Assembly: GCF_030316765.1 (NCBI RefSeq)
Contig: NZ_JASZYT010000007.1
Span: 124,001 to 188,000, forward strand
Reading direction: 5' to 3'
Origin: Variovorax saccharolyticus
GTDB taxonomy: Bacteria > Pseudomonadota > Gammaproteobacteria > Burkholderiales > Burkholderiaceae_C
DNA length: 64,000 nt
Position numbers and translations under genes: made by a program. The notes beneath the pieces were generated by a model that saw nothing but the letters and a program-made list of their open reading frames with translations, was not told where the DNA came from and did not search any database. Below, in pieces: positions 7,459 to 15,968 of this stretch. Within the stretch, counting starts at the first letter, position 1; every line of letters begins with the position of its first letter.

Positions 7459-10400
7459 TCAAGCGGCTTCGACCATGGAAACGGCAGACTCCATGTCTAC
7501 TGCGACGATGCGCGACACGCCCTGCTCCTGCATGGTCACGCCGATCAGCTGCTCGGCCATTTCCATCGCGATCTTGTTGTGGCTGATGAAGAGGAACTGG
7601 GTTTCGCGGCTCATGGCGGTGACGAGTTTGGCATAGCGCTCGGTGTTGGCGTCGTCCAGCGGCGCATCCACTTCGTCCAGCAGGCAGAACGGCGCCGGGT
7701 TGAGCTGGAAGATCGCGAACACCAGCGCGATGGCGGTCAGGGCCTTCTCGCCGCCCGACAGCAGGTGGATGGTCTGGTTCTTCTTGCCCGGCGGCTGCGC
7801 CATCACCTGGACGCCGGAGTCGAGGATCTCGTCGCCGGTCATCATGAGGCGCGCATTGCCGCCGCCGAAGAGCTCGGGGAACATGCGGCTGAAGTGCTCG
7901 TTGACGATCTTGAAGGTGCCGCCGAGCAGGTCGCGGGTCTCGGCGTCGATCTTGCGGATCGCGTCCTCGAGCGTGCCGATGGCCTCGTTCAGGTCGGCCG
8001 ACTGGGCATCGAGGAAGGTCTTGCGTTCGCTGGCCACGGCCAGCTCGTCGAGCGCCGCGAGGTTGACCGCGCCGAGCGCCGCCACTTCGCGGTTGAGCCG
8101 GTCGATCTCGCTCTGCAGGCCGGTGAGCCGCACTTTGTCGGTCTCGATCGACAGCGCGACCGCCTCGAGATCGGCCTCGGCGTCGGCCAGCAGTTGCTGG
8201 TACTGCTCGAAGCCCAGGCGCGCGGCCTGCTCCTTGAGCTGGAAATCGGTGATCCGCTGGCGCAGCGGATCGAGCTCGCGCTCGAGCTGCAGCCGGCGTT
8301 CGTCGCTGGCGCGCAGCTTGATCGTGAGGTCGTCGTACTGGCTGCGGGAGGCGCCCAGCGCGGCCTCGCGTTCGAGCTTGAGGGAGAGCGCGTCCTGCAA
8401 TCCGGCTTGCGCCGCGGCATCGGACAGGCGGCCGAGTTCGGCGCGCGCACGCTCGTCCTCGTCGGTCAGCGCCACGGTCTGCTGCATGGCGGTCTCGATG
8501 GCGCGGCTCAGCTCGGCGCGGCGGGCCTCGAGGGTGCGCTGGGCGAAAGTCGCCTCCTGCGCCTGGCGTTCCAGGCTGCGGTGCTGGTCGCGGCTGGCGG
8601 CGAGCGCGCGGCCGGCCTCGATGACGCGCTCGTCCAGTTGCGCGTGGCGCTCCTGGCTGTCGGCCAGCTGCATGTCGAGCTCCTCGAAGCGCGATTCGGC
8701 GGCGATGCGCCGCTCCTGCAGCTCCTCGAGTTGCGCCACGACCTCGCCGAGGTCGTTGGACAGCTGTTCGCTGCGGGCCCGCGTCTGCTCGGCCAGCTGC
8801 TGCAGGCGCAGCGTCTCGACCTGCAATTCGTGCGCCCGGGACTGGCTGTCGGCGGCTTCGCGACGCGCCGTGACGAGCCGCTGTGCGGCATCGGCATAGG
8901 CCGCTTCGGCACGGGCCAGCGCGGTGCGCGACTCGTCGGCGATCAGGGTCTGGGCGCGCAGCTGGCGCTCCAGGTTTTCCATTTCCTGCTGGCGCGCCAG
9001 CAGGCCGGCCTGTTCGGAGTCCTGCGCGTAGAAGCTCACGCTGTGGGCCGTGACCGCGTGCCCGCTCTTGACGTAGACCGCCTCGCCCGGCTGCAGCTTG
9101 TCGCGCTGCGCCAGAGCCTCTTCGAGGGTCGCAGCGGTGAAGCAGCCGTGCAGCCATTCGGCCAGCAAGGCCTGCTGGCCGGCATCGGCCAGGCGCAGCA
9201 GGTCCGACAGGCGCGGCAGCGCCGACGGGCCTTGCGGCACGGCGGCCAGCGGCGGCGTGTAGAAGGCCAACTTGGCTGGCGGCGCATCGCCGCCGAAGGC
9301 GCGCACCATGTCGAGCCGGCTGACTTCGAGGGCGCCGAGCCGCTCGCGCAAGGCCGATTCGAGCGCGTCTTCCCAGCCGAGTTCGATGTGGATGCGGCTC
9401 CACAGACCCTGCAGGCTCTCGAGCCCGTGCTTGGCGAGCCACGGTGCGAGCTTGCCGTCGGTCTTGACCTTCTCCTGCAGGGCCTTGAGGGCTTCGAGCC
9501 GTGCCGAGAGATCGGCATGGCGCGCCCCTTCGGTGTTGACCGCCTGCTGCCGCGTGCGCCGGTCGTCGTCGAGCTGCGGCACGGCTTCCTGCAGCTCCTG
9601 CAGTCGGGCATCGGATTCGGCGGCGGCCTCCTGCGCCATCGCCAGTTGCTCCTGCTGGTCGCGCAGGCGCGCCTCGTCGGGCGCCGCGAGCGCGTTCTGG
9701 TCGGTGCGCAGGCGCTCGGCGCGCTGATTGAGCTGGCGGCTCTGTTCCTCGATGTTGCGCTGGTCGGCGGCGAGCACCTGGATCTGCTGCTGCACCTGGA
9801 CCACCGTGGCGCGCTGCGCGTTGGCCTCGTTCTGGGCCCGCTGCTGCGCGTCCTCGAGCTCGGGCATGCGGGCGTCGTGCTCCTCGAGCTGCGCGGCCAG
9901 CAGTTCGGCCTGCTCCTCGGCGTTCACGCCCTGGCCGGCCAGGGTCTCGATCTCGGCCTCGGCATCTTCGCGCCGCGCGCCCCACTGGCCCATCTGCTCG
10001 CGCAGCTGAACCAGCCGCTGCTCGACCCGCTGGCGGCCTTCGACCACGAAGCGGATCTCGCCCTCGAGGCGGCCGACCTCGCCGCTGGCCTCGTACAGCT
10101 TGCCCTGGGCCTGGTTGACCTGGTCGCCGGCCGCGTAATGGGCCTGGCGCACCGTCTCGAGCTCGGCCTCGATGTGGCGCAGGTCGGCGGTGCGCGATTC
10201 GAGATCGTTGATCGCGCGCTCGGCATCGGCCTTGACCTTGGCCTGGTCGGCCTCGCTCTCGGTGCGCTTCAGGAACCACAGCTGATGCTGCTTGCGGGTG
10301 GCGTCGCCGGTGAGCTGGTTGTAGCGCGCCGCCACCTCGGCCTGCTTCTCGAGGCGCTCGAGGTTGCTGTTGAGCTCGCGCAGGATGTCCTCGACCCGCG

Positions 10401-10974
10401 TGAGGTTCTCGCGCGTATCGCCGAGCCGGTTCTCGGTCTCGCGGCGGCGCTCCTTGTACTTCGAGACGCCGGCCGCCTCTTCGAGGAACAGGCGCAGTTC
10501 CTCGGGCTTGGATTCGATGATCCGGCTGATCGTGCCCTGGCCGATGATCGCGTAGGCGCGCGGGCCCAGGCCGGTGCCGAGGAACACGTCCTGCACGTCG
10601 CGCCGGCGCACCGGCTGGTTGTTGATGTAGTAGCTGGAATTGCCGTCGCGCGTCAGCACGCGCTTGACCGCGATCTCGGCGAACTGGGCCCACTGGCCGC
10701 CGGCCCGGTGGTCGGCGTTGTCGAACACCAGCTCGACGCTCGAGCGGCTGGCCTGCTTGCGGGTGGTGGTGCCGTTGAAGATCACGTCCTGCATGGACTC
10801 GCCGCGCAGTTCGGAGGCACGCGATTCGCCGAGCACCCAGCGCACCGCATCCATGATGTTCGACTTGCCGCAGCCGTTGGGACCGACCACCCCGACCAGT
10901 TGGCCGGGCAGCAGGAAGTTGGTGGGTTCGGCGAAGGACTTGAAGCCCGAGAGCTTGATGGAATTGAGACGCAC
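7459..10974 (-). CDS. smc: Chromosome partition protein Smc
   Basis: A 1171-residue SMC ATPase that organises and segregates the chromosome with ScpA and ScpB. The N-terminal head has Walker A GPNGCGKSNIMDAV near residue 33. Long coiled-coil stretches rich in Glu, Gln, Ala and Arg occupy roughly residues 165-500 and 670-1000, separated by a hinge domain (about 505-660). The C-terminal head carries the signature LLSGGEKALTAIAL and Walker B FCLLDEVDAPLDDAN. The start is GTG at 10974, giving MRLNSIKLSGFKSF, the canonical opening. First gene of the smc-zipA-ligA run; the 120 bases upstream hold the divergent promoters shared with the lipoprotein gene at 11095. Confidence 0.97.
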   Translation of the reverse strand: MRLNSIKLSGFKSFAEPTNFLLPGQLVGVVGPNGCGKSNIMDAVRWVLGESRASELRGESMQDVIFNGTTTRKQASRSSVELVFDNADHRAGGQWAQFAEIAVKRVLTRDGNSSYYINNQPVRRRDVQDVFLGTGLGPRAYAIIGQGTISRIIESKPEELRLFLEEAAGVSKYKERRRETENRLGDTRENLTRVEDILRELNSNLERLEKQAEVAARYNQLTGDATRKQHQLWFLKRTESEADQAKVKADAERAINDLESRTADLRHIEAELETVRQAHYAAGDQVNQAQGKLYEASGEVGRLEGEIRFVVEGRQRVEQRLVQLREQMGQWGARREDAEAEIETLAGQGVNAEEQAELLAAQLEEHDARMPELEDAQQRAQNEANAQRATVVQVQQQIQVLAADQRNIEEQSRQLNQRAERLRTDQNALAAPDEARLRDQQEQLAMAQEAAAESDARLQELQEAVPQLDDDRRTRQQAVNTEGARHADLSARLEALKALQEKVKTDGKLAPWLAKHGLESLQGLWSRIHIELGWEDALESALRERLGALEVSRLDMVRAFGGDAPPAKLAFYTPPLAAVPQGPSALPRLSDLLRLADAGQQALLAEWLHGCFTAATLEEALAQRDKLQPGEAVYVKSGHAVTAHSVSFYAQDSEQAGLLARQQEMENLERQLRAQTLIADESRTALARAEAAYADAAQRLVTARREAADSQSRAHELQVETLRLQQLAEQTRARSEQLSNDLGEVVAQLEELQERRIAAESRFEELDMQLADSQERHAQLDERVIEAGRALAASRDQHRSLERQAQEATFAQRTLEARRAELSRAIETAMQQTVALTDEDERARAELGRLSDAAAQAGLQDALSLKLEREAALGASRSQYDDLTIKLRASDERRLQLERELDPLRQRITDFQLKEQAARLGFEQYQQLLADAEADLEAVALSIETDKVRLTGLQSEIDRLNREVAALGAVNLAALDELAVASERKTFLDAQSADLNEAIGTLEDAIRKIDAETRDLLGGTFKIVNEHFSRMFPELFGGGNARLMMTGDEILDSGVQVMAQPPGKKNQTIHLLSGGEKALTAIALVFAIFQLNPAPFCLLDEVDAPLDDANTERYAKLVTAMSRETQFLFISHNKIAMEMAEQLIGVTMQEQGVSRIVAVDMESAVSMVEAA

Positions 10975-11094
10975 GTCAGGTCGGCCCTAAGCCAGTTGTT
11001 TTGCCAAGGTTGGGTGCCAAGGTGTTGATTTGTAAGCAGATTCCGGCGGCAGGCACCGCCAGGCCAGGCCGCCACCTGAGGCGAGGATGATAAC

Positions 11095-11856
11095 GTGCAG
11101 GCCATGCGCGTTTCCCCTCTTTCCCTGCCCCTCGCCCGTCGCGCGTGGCTGGTCGGCGCCGGCGCCGCAGCCCTGGCACTGGCAGGCTGTTCTTCCACCG
11201 AGCGGGCCGAGCCCTACGCCAACAACGAATGGCTGCAGACCGGCGCCAACCGCATCGCCAACCTCGCGCTGCGCGACAACCTGCTGTCGGTGCGGCGGGT
11301 GCAGCTCTCGCTCTACCGCCGCAATCCGCGCGAATGGCGCAAGTGGTGCGCCAGCGCCGACGAGGCGATCAAGCGCACCTGGGATTCGATTTCGCAGAAC
11401 GAGCCGCTGCCCCAGCTGCACGGCGCCTATGGGATCGATGCCGTCCGGCTGGCCTTCGAGACCGCGCCCAAGCCCTTCGAGGGCGATCGCGTCGCGGCGC
11501 TGGTGGTCGGCTGGGCGGCGCTGCTCAAGCAGGCCAACGGCGACACCTGGGAGCAGAACATGCTCGATGGCGTGAGCGCCGAGAACAGTTTCAGGGCGGC
11601 GCGCAACTTCGAGATCTCGCTGTGGCTGATCGGCTCGAAAACGGGGCCCGACGGGCAGCCGCTGCTGCTGGCCACCGAGATCAGCGATCGCGGGCGCAAC
11701 CTGCTGGTCGACCGCGAGTTGTCGAAGGTGGTCGCCCGTCTGGATCTGCTGGCGGCGCAGGCCGACGAGAAGTACCGGCGCGCGGCGCTCGACTTCGGCC
11801 AGAACTGGTTTCTGGGCAGCCTCGGGCCCTTCTTCTCGATGGTGCCCAAGAACTGA
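11095..11856 (+). CDS. Predicted lipoprotein of unknown function
   Basis: A 253-residue protein with an N-terminal signal containing RRAWLVGAGAAALALAGC, a good lipobox with cysteine near residue 32. The mature part is mostly helical with no recognised domain. The start is probably GTG at 11095, which has GAGGA seven bases upstream; an ATG three codons later is the alternative. It is divergent from smc and is followed after 14 bases by a lipoprotein hydrolase gene, so both are likely co-transcribed and both are predicted envelope proteins. No function can be assigned. Confidence 0.75.
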   Translation: MQAMRVSPLSLPLARRAWLVGAGAAALALAGCSSTERAEPYANNEWLQTGANRIANLALRDNLLSVRRVQLSLYRRNPREWRKWCASADEAIKRTWDSISQNEPLPQLHGAYGIDAVRLAFETAPKPFEGDRVAALVVGWAALLKQANGDTWEQNMLDGVSAENSFRAARNFEISLWLIGSKTGPDGQPLLLATEISDRGRNLLVDRELSKVVARLDLLAAQADEKYRRAALDFGQNWFLGSLGPFFSMVPKN

Positions 11857-11870
11857 GCGCGGTGCGCCAG

Positions 11871-13163
11871 ATGACGGCCAGGACGCTCTCCCGCACGCTT
11901 CGCCTCGCACTGCTGGCGCTTTGCCTGCTGGCCGGCGGCTGCGGCCTGCTGCAGGCCGACCGGCAGATGAAGCGGCTCGATGCCGCGGTCTATTTCACGG
12001 GCATCGTCGAGACCGAGAACGCGGCGCGCGGCCCGATCGTGGTCGTGCTGTACAAGCTCGACGGCCCTCCCGAGCCGGTCTTCCTGGACGTGGTGCCGAG
12101 AACGCGGGGCGTCTACCACCTCGCGGCGCCGCCGGGCCGCTACGGGATCCTGGCCTTCGAGGACGTCGAGCGCGACCTGCGCTATCGGGCCGGCGAACCG
12201 GCGACGCTCTACGAGGGCGTCGCACTGGGCATGGAGGCCGTCGACCAGCCGCCTTCCGCGGCGAGCGGCCTCGGCCGGATCAGGATCCCGGCCGCGCCTC
12301 CCGCCAAGGTGCTGCCGGCCGTCTTCGACGAAGCCTACGAGGCCCTGGTGCGCCGGCGCAACGAGGTGTTCGGCGCCTCGGCCACCATCGACGAAGGGCG
12401 ATTCGCACCGGAACAGGTACGCGCGGGCCTGTTCCGGCCGCTCGGATTCATCGCGGAGGGCCGATCGGGGCTCTTCTTGCTGGAGCCCTACGATCCGCAG
12501 CGGATCCCGGTGATCTTCGTGCACGGCATCGGCGGCTCGCCTCGCGACTGGGCGCACGTCATCGACAAGCTGGACCGCACGCGCTTCCAGCCGTGGGTCT
12601 TCTTCTATCCGTCGGGAGTTTCCATCGGCCTGTCGGCTCTGCTGCTCAACAACGCACTCGATGAACTGCATCACCGGCACGGATTCGCCACCAGCATCGT
12701 GGTTGCCCACAGCATGGGCGGCCTGGTGGTCCGGGGGGCGCTGAACATCGTCCTGCGCGAAGGCCGCACGCCGCCGGTGCATCACGTGGTGACGATCTCG
12801 ACGCCGTGGCTGGGCCATGCGGCAGCACGCTGGGCGGACATCGGGCCGACACGCGTGCCCGGATCGTGGCTCGACATGGCGCCCGATTCTGCGTTCCTGA
12901 GCGATCTGATGGTGGTGCCGCGGCCTGCCGACATCCGGTACACGCTTTTCTTCGGCTACGGCGGCGCGTCGCGCTGGGTCTCGGGCAACAACGACGGCAC
13001 CGTCTCGCTGCAGAGCGTGCTGCCGGCCGGCATCCAGTCACGCGCCGACTCCGTCTTCGGCTTCGACGAGGATCACGCCTCGATCCTCCGGTCGGACGAG
13101 ATGGTCGACAAGCTCATGCAGCGCCTGCGGGCGGAGGCGGACCCGCTGCCGGCGTCGCGCTGA
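11871..13163 (+). CDS. Lipoprotein alpha/beta hydrolase (lipase/esterase-like)
   Basis: A 430-residue predicted lipoprotein with signal RLALLALCLLAGGC. An N-terminal beta-rich region of about 170 residues precedes an alpha/beta hydrolase domain: the oxyanion region is VIFVHGIGGSPRDWA, and the nucleophile elbow is VAHSMGGLVVRGAL with the serine in AHSMGG. A late histidine in DEDHASILRSDEMV is a candidate for the triad. The substrate is unknown; PGAP1- or lipase-like esterases are the nearest group. The ATG at 11871 lies 14 bases after the previous lipoprotein gene. The 3' end overlaps the convergent hipA gene by 50 bases. Confidence 0.85.
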   Translation: MTARTLSRTLRLALLALCLLAGGCGLLQADRQMKRLDAAVYFTGIVETENAARGPIVVVLYKLDGPPEPVFLDVVPRTRGVYHLAAPPGRYGILAFEDVERDLRYRAGEPATLYEGVALGMEAVDQPPSAASGLGRIRIPAAPPAKVLPAVFDEAYEALVRRRNEVFGASATIDEGRFAPEQVRAGLFRPLGFIAEGRSGLFLLEPYDPQRIPVIFVHGIGGSPRDWAHVIDKLDRTRFQPWVFFYPSGVSIGLSALLLNNALDELHHRHGFATSIVVAHSMGGLVVRGALNIVLREGRTPPVHHVVTISTPWLGHAAARWADIGPTRVPGSWLDMAPDSAFLSDLMVVPRPADIRYTLFFGYGGASRWVSGNNDGTVSLQSVLPAGIQSRADSVFGFDEDHASILRSDEMVDKLMQRLRAEADPLPASR

Positions 13164-14541
13164 GGTCGTCCTGGAACCACTCGGCGCCGGGGTGGCGCTT
13201 GCGCCATGAAGAAACGCTGGCATTGGATTCGATGTACGCGGCCAGCCGCGCCCGGTGGGCCGGCGAGAGCGGCAGCGTCTTCAACAGGCCGGGCCAGCTT
13301 CGCATCGCCCGGTCGATGCAGTCCGCCACGACCTCGCGCAACTGCTTTTCGGGTATGTCCCAGGCGTTGGCGAGTTGCCGCAGCGTCGCGGGCGTGAGCA
13401 GCGTCCTCGGCTTCTGGCCCGGAAAGAACTGCAGGCCGTGCCCAGAGCCCTTGAAGTACACGCCGTAGGCGACGATGTCGTAGGCCTTCGACAGCTCGGG
13501 CCTGGCCTGACCCGGCAGGTAGACGAGGCTGAAGTTCTTCAGGTGGGCGTCGTAGTTGCCCAGCAGCTCCGAGACCTTGATGCGCCGCAGCAGTTCGGCC
13601 ACGTCGGCCTCGCCCCTGGCCGAGCGGCGCTTGAGCAGCAGGCCGATGGCCGCGTAGGTGCCCGAGTACTTGTACTCCGAAGGCGTTCCGGTGACCTGCG
13701 CGAAGTCTTCCATGTGCAGGCGCCGCGTCTCGGTGTCGACGTCGCGATCGAAACGGGACACCAGCAGGAAGTTGCGCTCGTCCTTCTGGAGCGCGTAGGG
13801 CAATTGATCGGCGATGGCCGACAGCGGCTGCAAGGAGGCATCGCAGGTGTTCACGCCGGCGGCCGCGGCCAGCCTCAGTGCGCTGTACTCGACTTCGGGA
13901 AGCCGGTCGTATTCGGCCGTCGGCAGCTTGCCGATGAAGTGCCGGCCGCCCGACCGCCTGGAGCGCATCACGTAGCGCCCCGCAGCACCCTGGACCAGCG
14001 CCACCTTGGGCTGGACGCCCGAGATCGACGTCTGCTGGGGCGTCGGCACCTGGCCCGAGCTCATCTCGTAGCTGTCGCGGCTTTGCCCGATCAGGCGCCC
14101 CAGCGCGGAGTCCTCGAGCGTCTCCGCATCGGCCCAGACGTCGCCCGGCAGGTCGCCTCCGCAGGCCGCAAGAAGGCCCAGTTCATCGTTCACCTCGAGC
14201 CCCAGGTCGCCGATCAGCTGCTTGCGCAGCGGGCCTTCGGGAAGCAGGTTCTGGAAGAACGGCGGCAGGCCGAAGCTGCCGTCGCCGCGGTTCGCGTCGA
14301 GGGCCGGGTCCAGCAGCTGCGCCACGGTGGCGGCCTCGGCCTCGGCAACGGCCTGCGCCACCCTCTCGGCGCTGCCCTCGGTCGCCGGCGCCACCACGTA
14401 GAGCTGCGACTGCACGGGGCGCGACGGGTTCTTGGCATAGGCGTCGTCGAAGCGGAAGTACACCCGCCCGTCGTCGAGCCCGAACAGCGAGCCGACCTCG
14501 GTCCTGCCGAGCCGGATGCGCAACGAACGGACCACGCTCAC
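13114..14541 (-). CDS. hipA: HipA-type serine/threonine kinase toxin
   Basis: A 475-residue HipA-family kinase; family members phosphorylate a tRNA synthetase or another target and induce dormancy unless held by HipB. Visible motifs: the N-terminal subdomain LRIRLGRTEVGSLFGLDDGR, the Ser-containing loop SISGVQPKVALV that is autophosphorylated in relatives, the catalytic segment LLGNYDAHLKNFSL near residue 330 and the metal-binding KAYDIVAY near 354. All key residues are present, so it looks active. The start is GTG at 14541, overlapping the hipB stop as GTGA, which implies translational coupling. The 3' end overlaps the lipoprotein hydrolase gene by 50 bases. Target unknown. Confidence 0.9.
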   Translation of the reverse strand: MSVVRSLRIRLGRTEVGSLFGLDDGRVYFRFDDAYAKNPSRPVQSQLYVVAPATEGSAERVAQAVAEAEAATVAQLLDPALDANRGDGSFGLPPFFQNLLPEGPLRKQLIGDLGLEVNDELGLLAACGGDLPGDVWADAETLEDSALGRLIGQSRDSYEMSSGQVPTPQQTSISGVQPKVALVQGAAGRYVMRSRRSGGRHFIGKLPTAEYDRLPEVEYSALRLAAAAGVNTCDASLQPLSAIADQLPYALQKDERNFLLVSRFDRDVDTETRRLHMEDFAQVTGTPSEYKYSGTYAAIGLLLKRRSARGEADVAELLRRIKVSELLGNYDAHLKNFSLVYLPGQARPELSKAYDIVAYGVYFKGSGHGLQFFPGQKPRTLLTPATLRQLANAWDIPEKQLREVVADCIDRAMRSWPGLLKTLPLSPAHRARLAAYIESNASVSSWRKRHPGAEWFQDDLSATPAAGPPPPAGAA

Positions 14542-14843
14542 GGCAGGCGCCGCCGCGGGGGCGACTGCATCAGGCCGCGAACCTCGTCTTGCAGGCCCGT
14601 CCGCTTGGTGTCGGTGCCGAATCGCGCCAGGTCGGCCACCGCCTGCGGCACGAACTGCAGCTCGAGCTCCAGGCAACGCAGCAGGGCCAGCAGCGTATTG
14701 AGTTCGACATTGCCCCGGCCCGCTTCGAGCGCGCCGAGCGTGTTTCTGGATATGCCGGCCTTCGCCGCCAGTTCGGACACGGTCATGGCGCGATCCTTGC
14801 GCGCCTGGCGCAGGAAGCTCCCGATGGCGGCGAGCGTCGTCAT
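14538..14843 (-). CDS. hipB: HipB-type antitoxin, XRE-family regulator
   Basis: A 101-residue helix-turn-helix protein expected to bind HipA and repress the operon. The HTH is clear: LRQARKDRAMTVSELAAKAG followed by ISRNTLGALEAGRGNVELNT. The C-terminal tail (TKRTGLQDEVRGLMQSPPRR) may contact the toxin. The ATG at 14843 is chosen because AGGA lies eight bases upstream; an ATG at 14852 and a longer reading from 14933 are possible. A 10-bp inverted repeat spans the start codon and is a likely autorepression site. The stop overlaps the hipA start. Confidence 0.88.
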   Translation of the reverse strand: MTTLAAIGSFLRQARKDRAMTVSELAAKAGISRNTLGALEAGRGNVELNTLLALLRCLELELQFVPQAVADLARFGTDTKRTGLQDEVRGLMQSPPRRRLP

Positions 14844-14889
14844 GCGCAACATCCTGGGCAAATCGTCCACATGCAAAGCATGTTGCGCA
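14843..14889 (-). promoter_or_regulatory. Candidate hipBA operator (inverted repeats)
   Basis: TGCGCAACAT at 14843-14852 and its exact complement ATGTTGCGCA at 14880-14889 form a 10-bp perfect inverted repeat 27 bases apart. Between them, 14869-14883 holds ACATGC-AAA-GCATGT, a second perfect dyad. The left arm includes both possible hipB start codons. HipB regulators bind paired palindromes near their promoter, so autorepression is likely; binding is inferred. Confidence 0.55.
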
Positions 14890-15049
14890 ATGCGGCTCTC
14901 AAAGTCAATGGAAATGACCAACATACTGAGCATTTTTTAATTTTGCACAACTTGATGATCACCCCTCTGCGGCCGCCTGGCCTTCGCGCCCGCGCAACCC
15001 GGCCCCCTAGAATGATCCGGATTTTTCACCCCACTCTGGCAGGAACCTC

Positions 15050-15742
15050 ATGAGCTCCATCAATTTCATCGGCGGCGAAAAAGGCGGTGTCGGCAAATCG
15101 GTCACGGCGCGGGTGCTGGCGCAATATTTCATCGACCACAGCCGGCCGTTCGTGGGTTTCGATACGGATCGTTCGCACAGCTCTTTCACCCGTTTCTATG
15201 AAGGCTTCGCCTCACCCGTGGTGGTGGACAGCTTCGAAGGCCTCGACACGGTGGTCAACGGCTTCGAGACGAACCCGCAGCAGAGCGTGATCGTCGACCT
15301 GGCGGCGCAGACCCTGGCGCCGCTGTCGCGCTGGATCAAGGAGTCCGACCTGTTCGACGTCTTCGCCGAACTCGGCGTGGCGGTGAACTTCTGGCACGTG
15401 CTCGATGACGGCAAGGATTCGAGCGATCTGCTGGGCACCTTGATCGACACCTTCGGCGACCGGCCGAACTACATCGTGGTGCAGAACTATGGGCGCGGCA
15501 ACGACTTCGGCCTGCTGCTCGGCTCCCAGTCGCTCAGCAAGGCCACCGCGCACGGCGCCCGCGTCATCGCCCTGCCCCGGCTGCACGACGCCAGCATGCG
15601 CAAGATCGACGCGCGCAACACGAGTTTCTGGAAGGCGGTCAACGACCGCGAAGGCCCGCACGCGCTCGGGCTGCTCGAGCGCCAGCGCGTGAAGACCTGG
15701 CTGGCGACAGCCTACGCCGCCTTCGACACCCTGCCGTTGTAG
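15050..15742 (+). CDS. ParA/MinD-family P-loop ATPase (orphan)
   Basis: A 230-residue ATPase of the ParA/MinD superfamily. The deviant Walker A is GGEKGGVGKS at residues 8-17, and the Walker A' / switch region follows in FVGFDTDRSHSSF with an aspartate after the second strand. The reading VIVDLAAQTLAP matches the Walker B strand. No ParB or CTP-binding partner lies nearby, and length is short for chromosomal ParA. It resembles plasmid-type or mobilisation ATPases (TraL-like), but the role is unknown. The start ATG at 15050 has AGGA upstream. It is divergent from hipBA and convergent with dsbB across a tandem repeat. Confidence 0.8.
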   Translation: MSSINFIGGEKGGVGKSVTARVLAQYFIDHSRPFVGFDTDRSHSSFTRFYEGFASPVVVDSFEGLDTVVNGFETNPQQSVIVDLAAQTLAPLSRWIKESDLFDVFAELGVAVNFWHVLDDGKDSSDLLGTLIDTFGDRPNYIVVQNYGRGNDFGLLLGSQSLSKATAHGARVIALPRLHDASMRKIDARNTSFWKAVNDREGPHALGLLERQRVKTWLATAYAAFDTLPL

Positions 15743-15744
15743 GC

Positions 15745-15931
15745 TCGCCCCCAGGTTGCCCGGCACTTCGTGTCCGGGCGCCCACCCCCTGCCGGGGGCA
15801 ACACCAGCGGCCCGGCGAAGCCGGTTCCGCGGTGATTCGCTCGCCCCCCAGGTTGCCCGGCACTTCGTGTCCGGACGCCCACCCCCTGCCGGGGGCAACA
15901 CCAGCGGCCTGGCAAAGCCAGTTCCGCGGTG
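15745..15931. repeat. Tandem GC-rich extragenic repeat, two copies of about 90 bases
   Basis: Copy 1 spans 15745-15834 and copy 2 spans 15841-15931. Each begins TCGCCCCCAGGTTGCCCGGC-like and ends TTCCGCGGTG. Within each unit there are potential hairpins: GCCCGGCAC/GTG-TCCGGGC, CCCCC-TGCC-GGGGG, and a CCGGC-GAA-GCCGG stem enclosed by GCGG/CCGC. Copy 2 has CTGGC/GCCAG in the last stem, a matched change of both partners. The repeat fills the gap between the ParA-type gene and the convergent dsbB gene. Confidence 0.85.
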
Positions 15932-15968
15932 TTCCACCAACGGGCCTGGCTGCGCCGGCCGACGCGAA

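Noticed and set aside
4521..7586. Plus-strand open frame of about 1021 codons opposite ligA and zipA.
   Set aside because: It is the antisense of two well-supported genes; its Gln/Arg/His-rich composition is what high-GC antisense frames give.
7442..10693. Second minus-strand frame of 1083 codons inside smc.
   Set aside because: Out-of-frame shadow with repetitive Arg/Ala/Gly composition, while smc itself has full motifs.
7393..11028. Plus-strand open frame of 1211 codons opposite smc.
   Set aside because: Antisense of smc; low-complexity Leu/Val/Gly/Arg composition with no domain.
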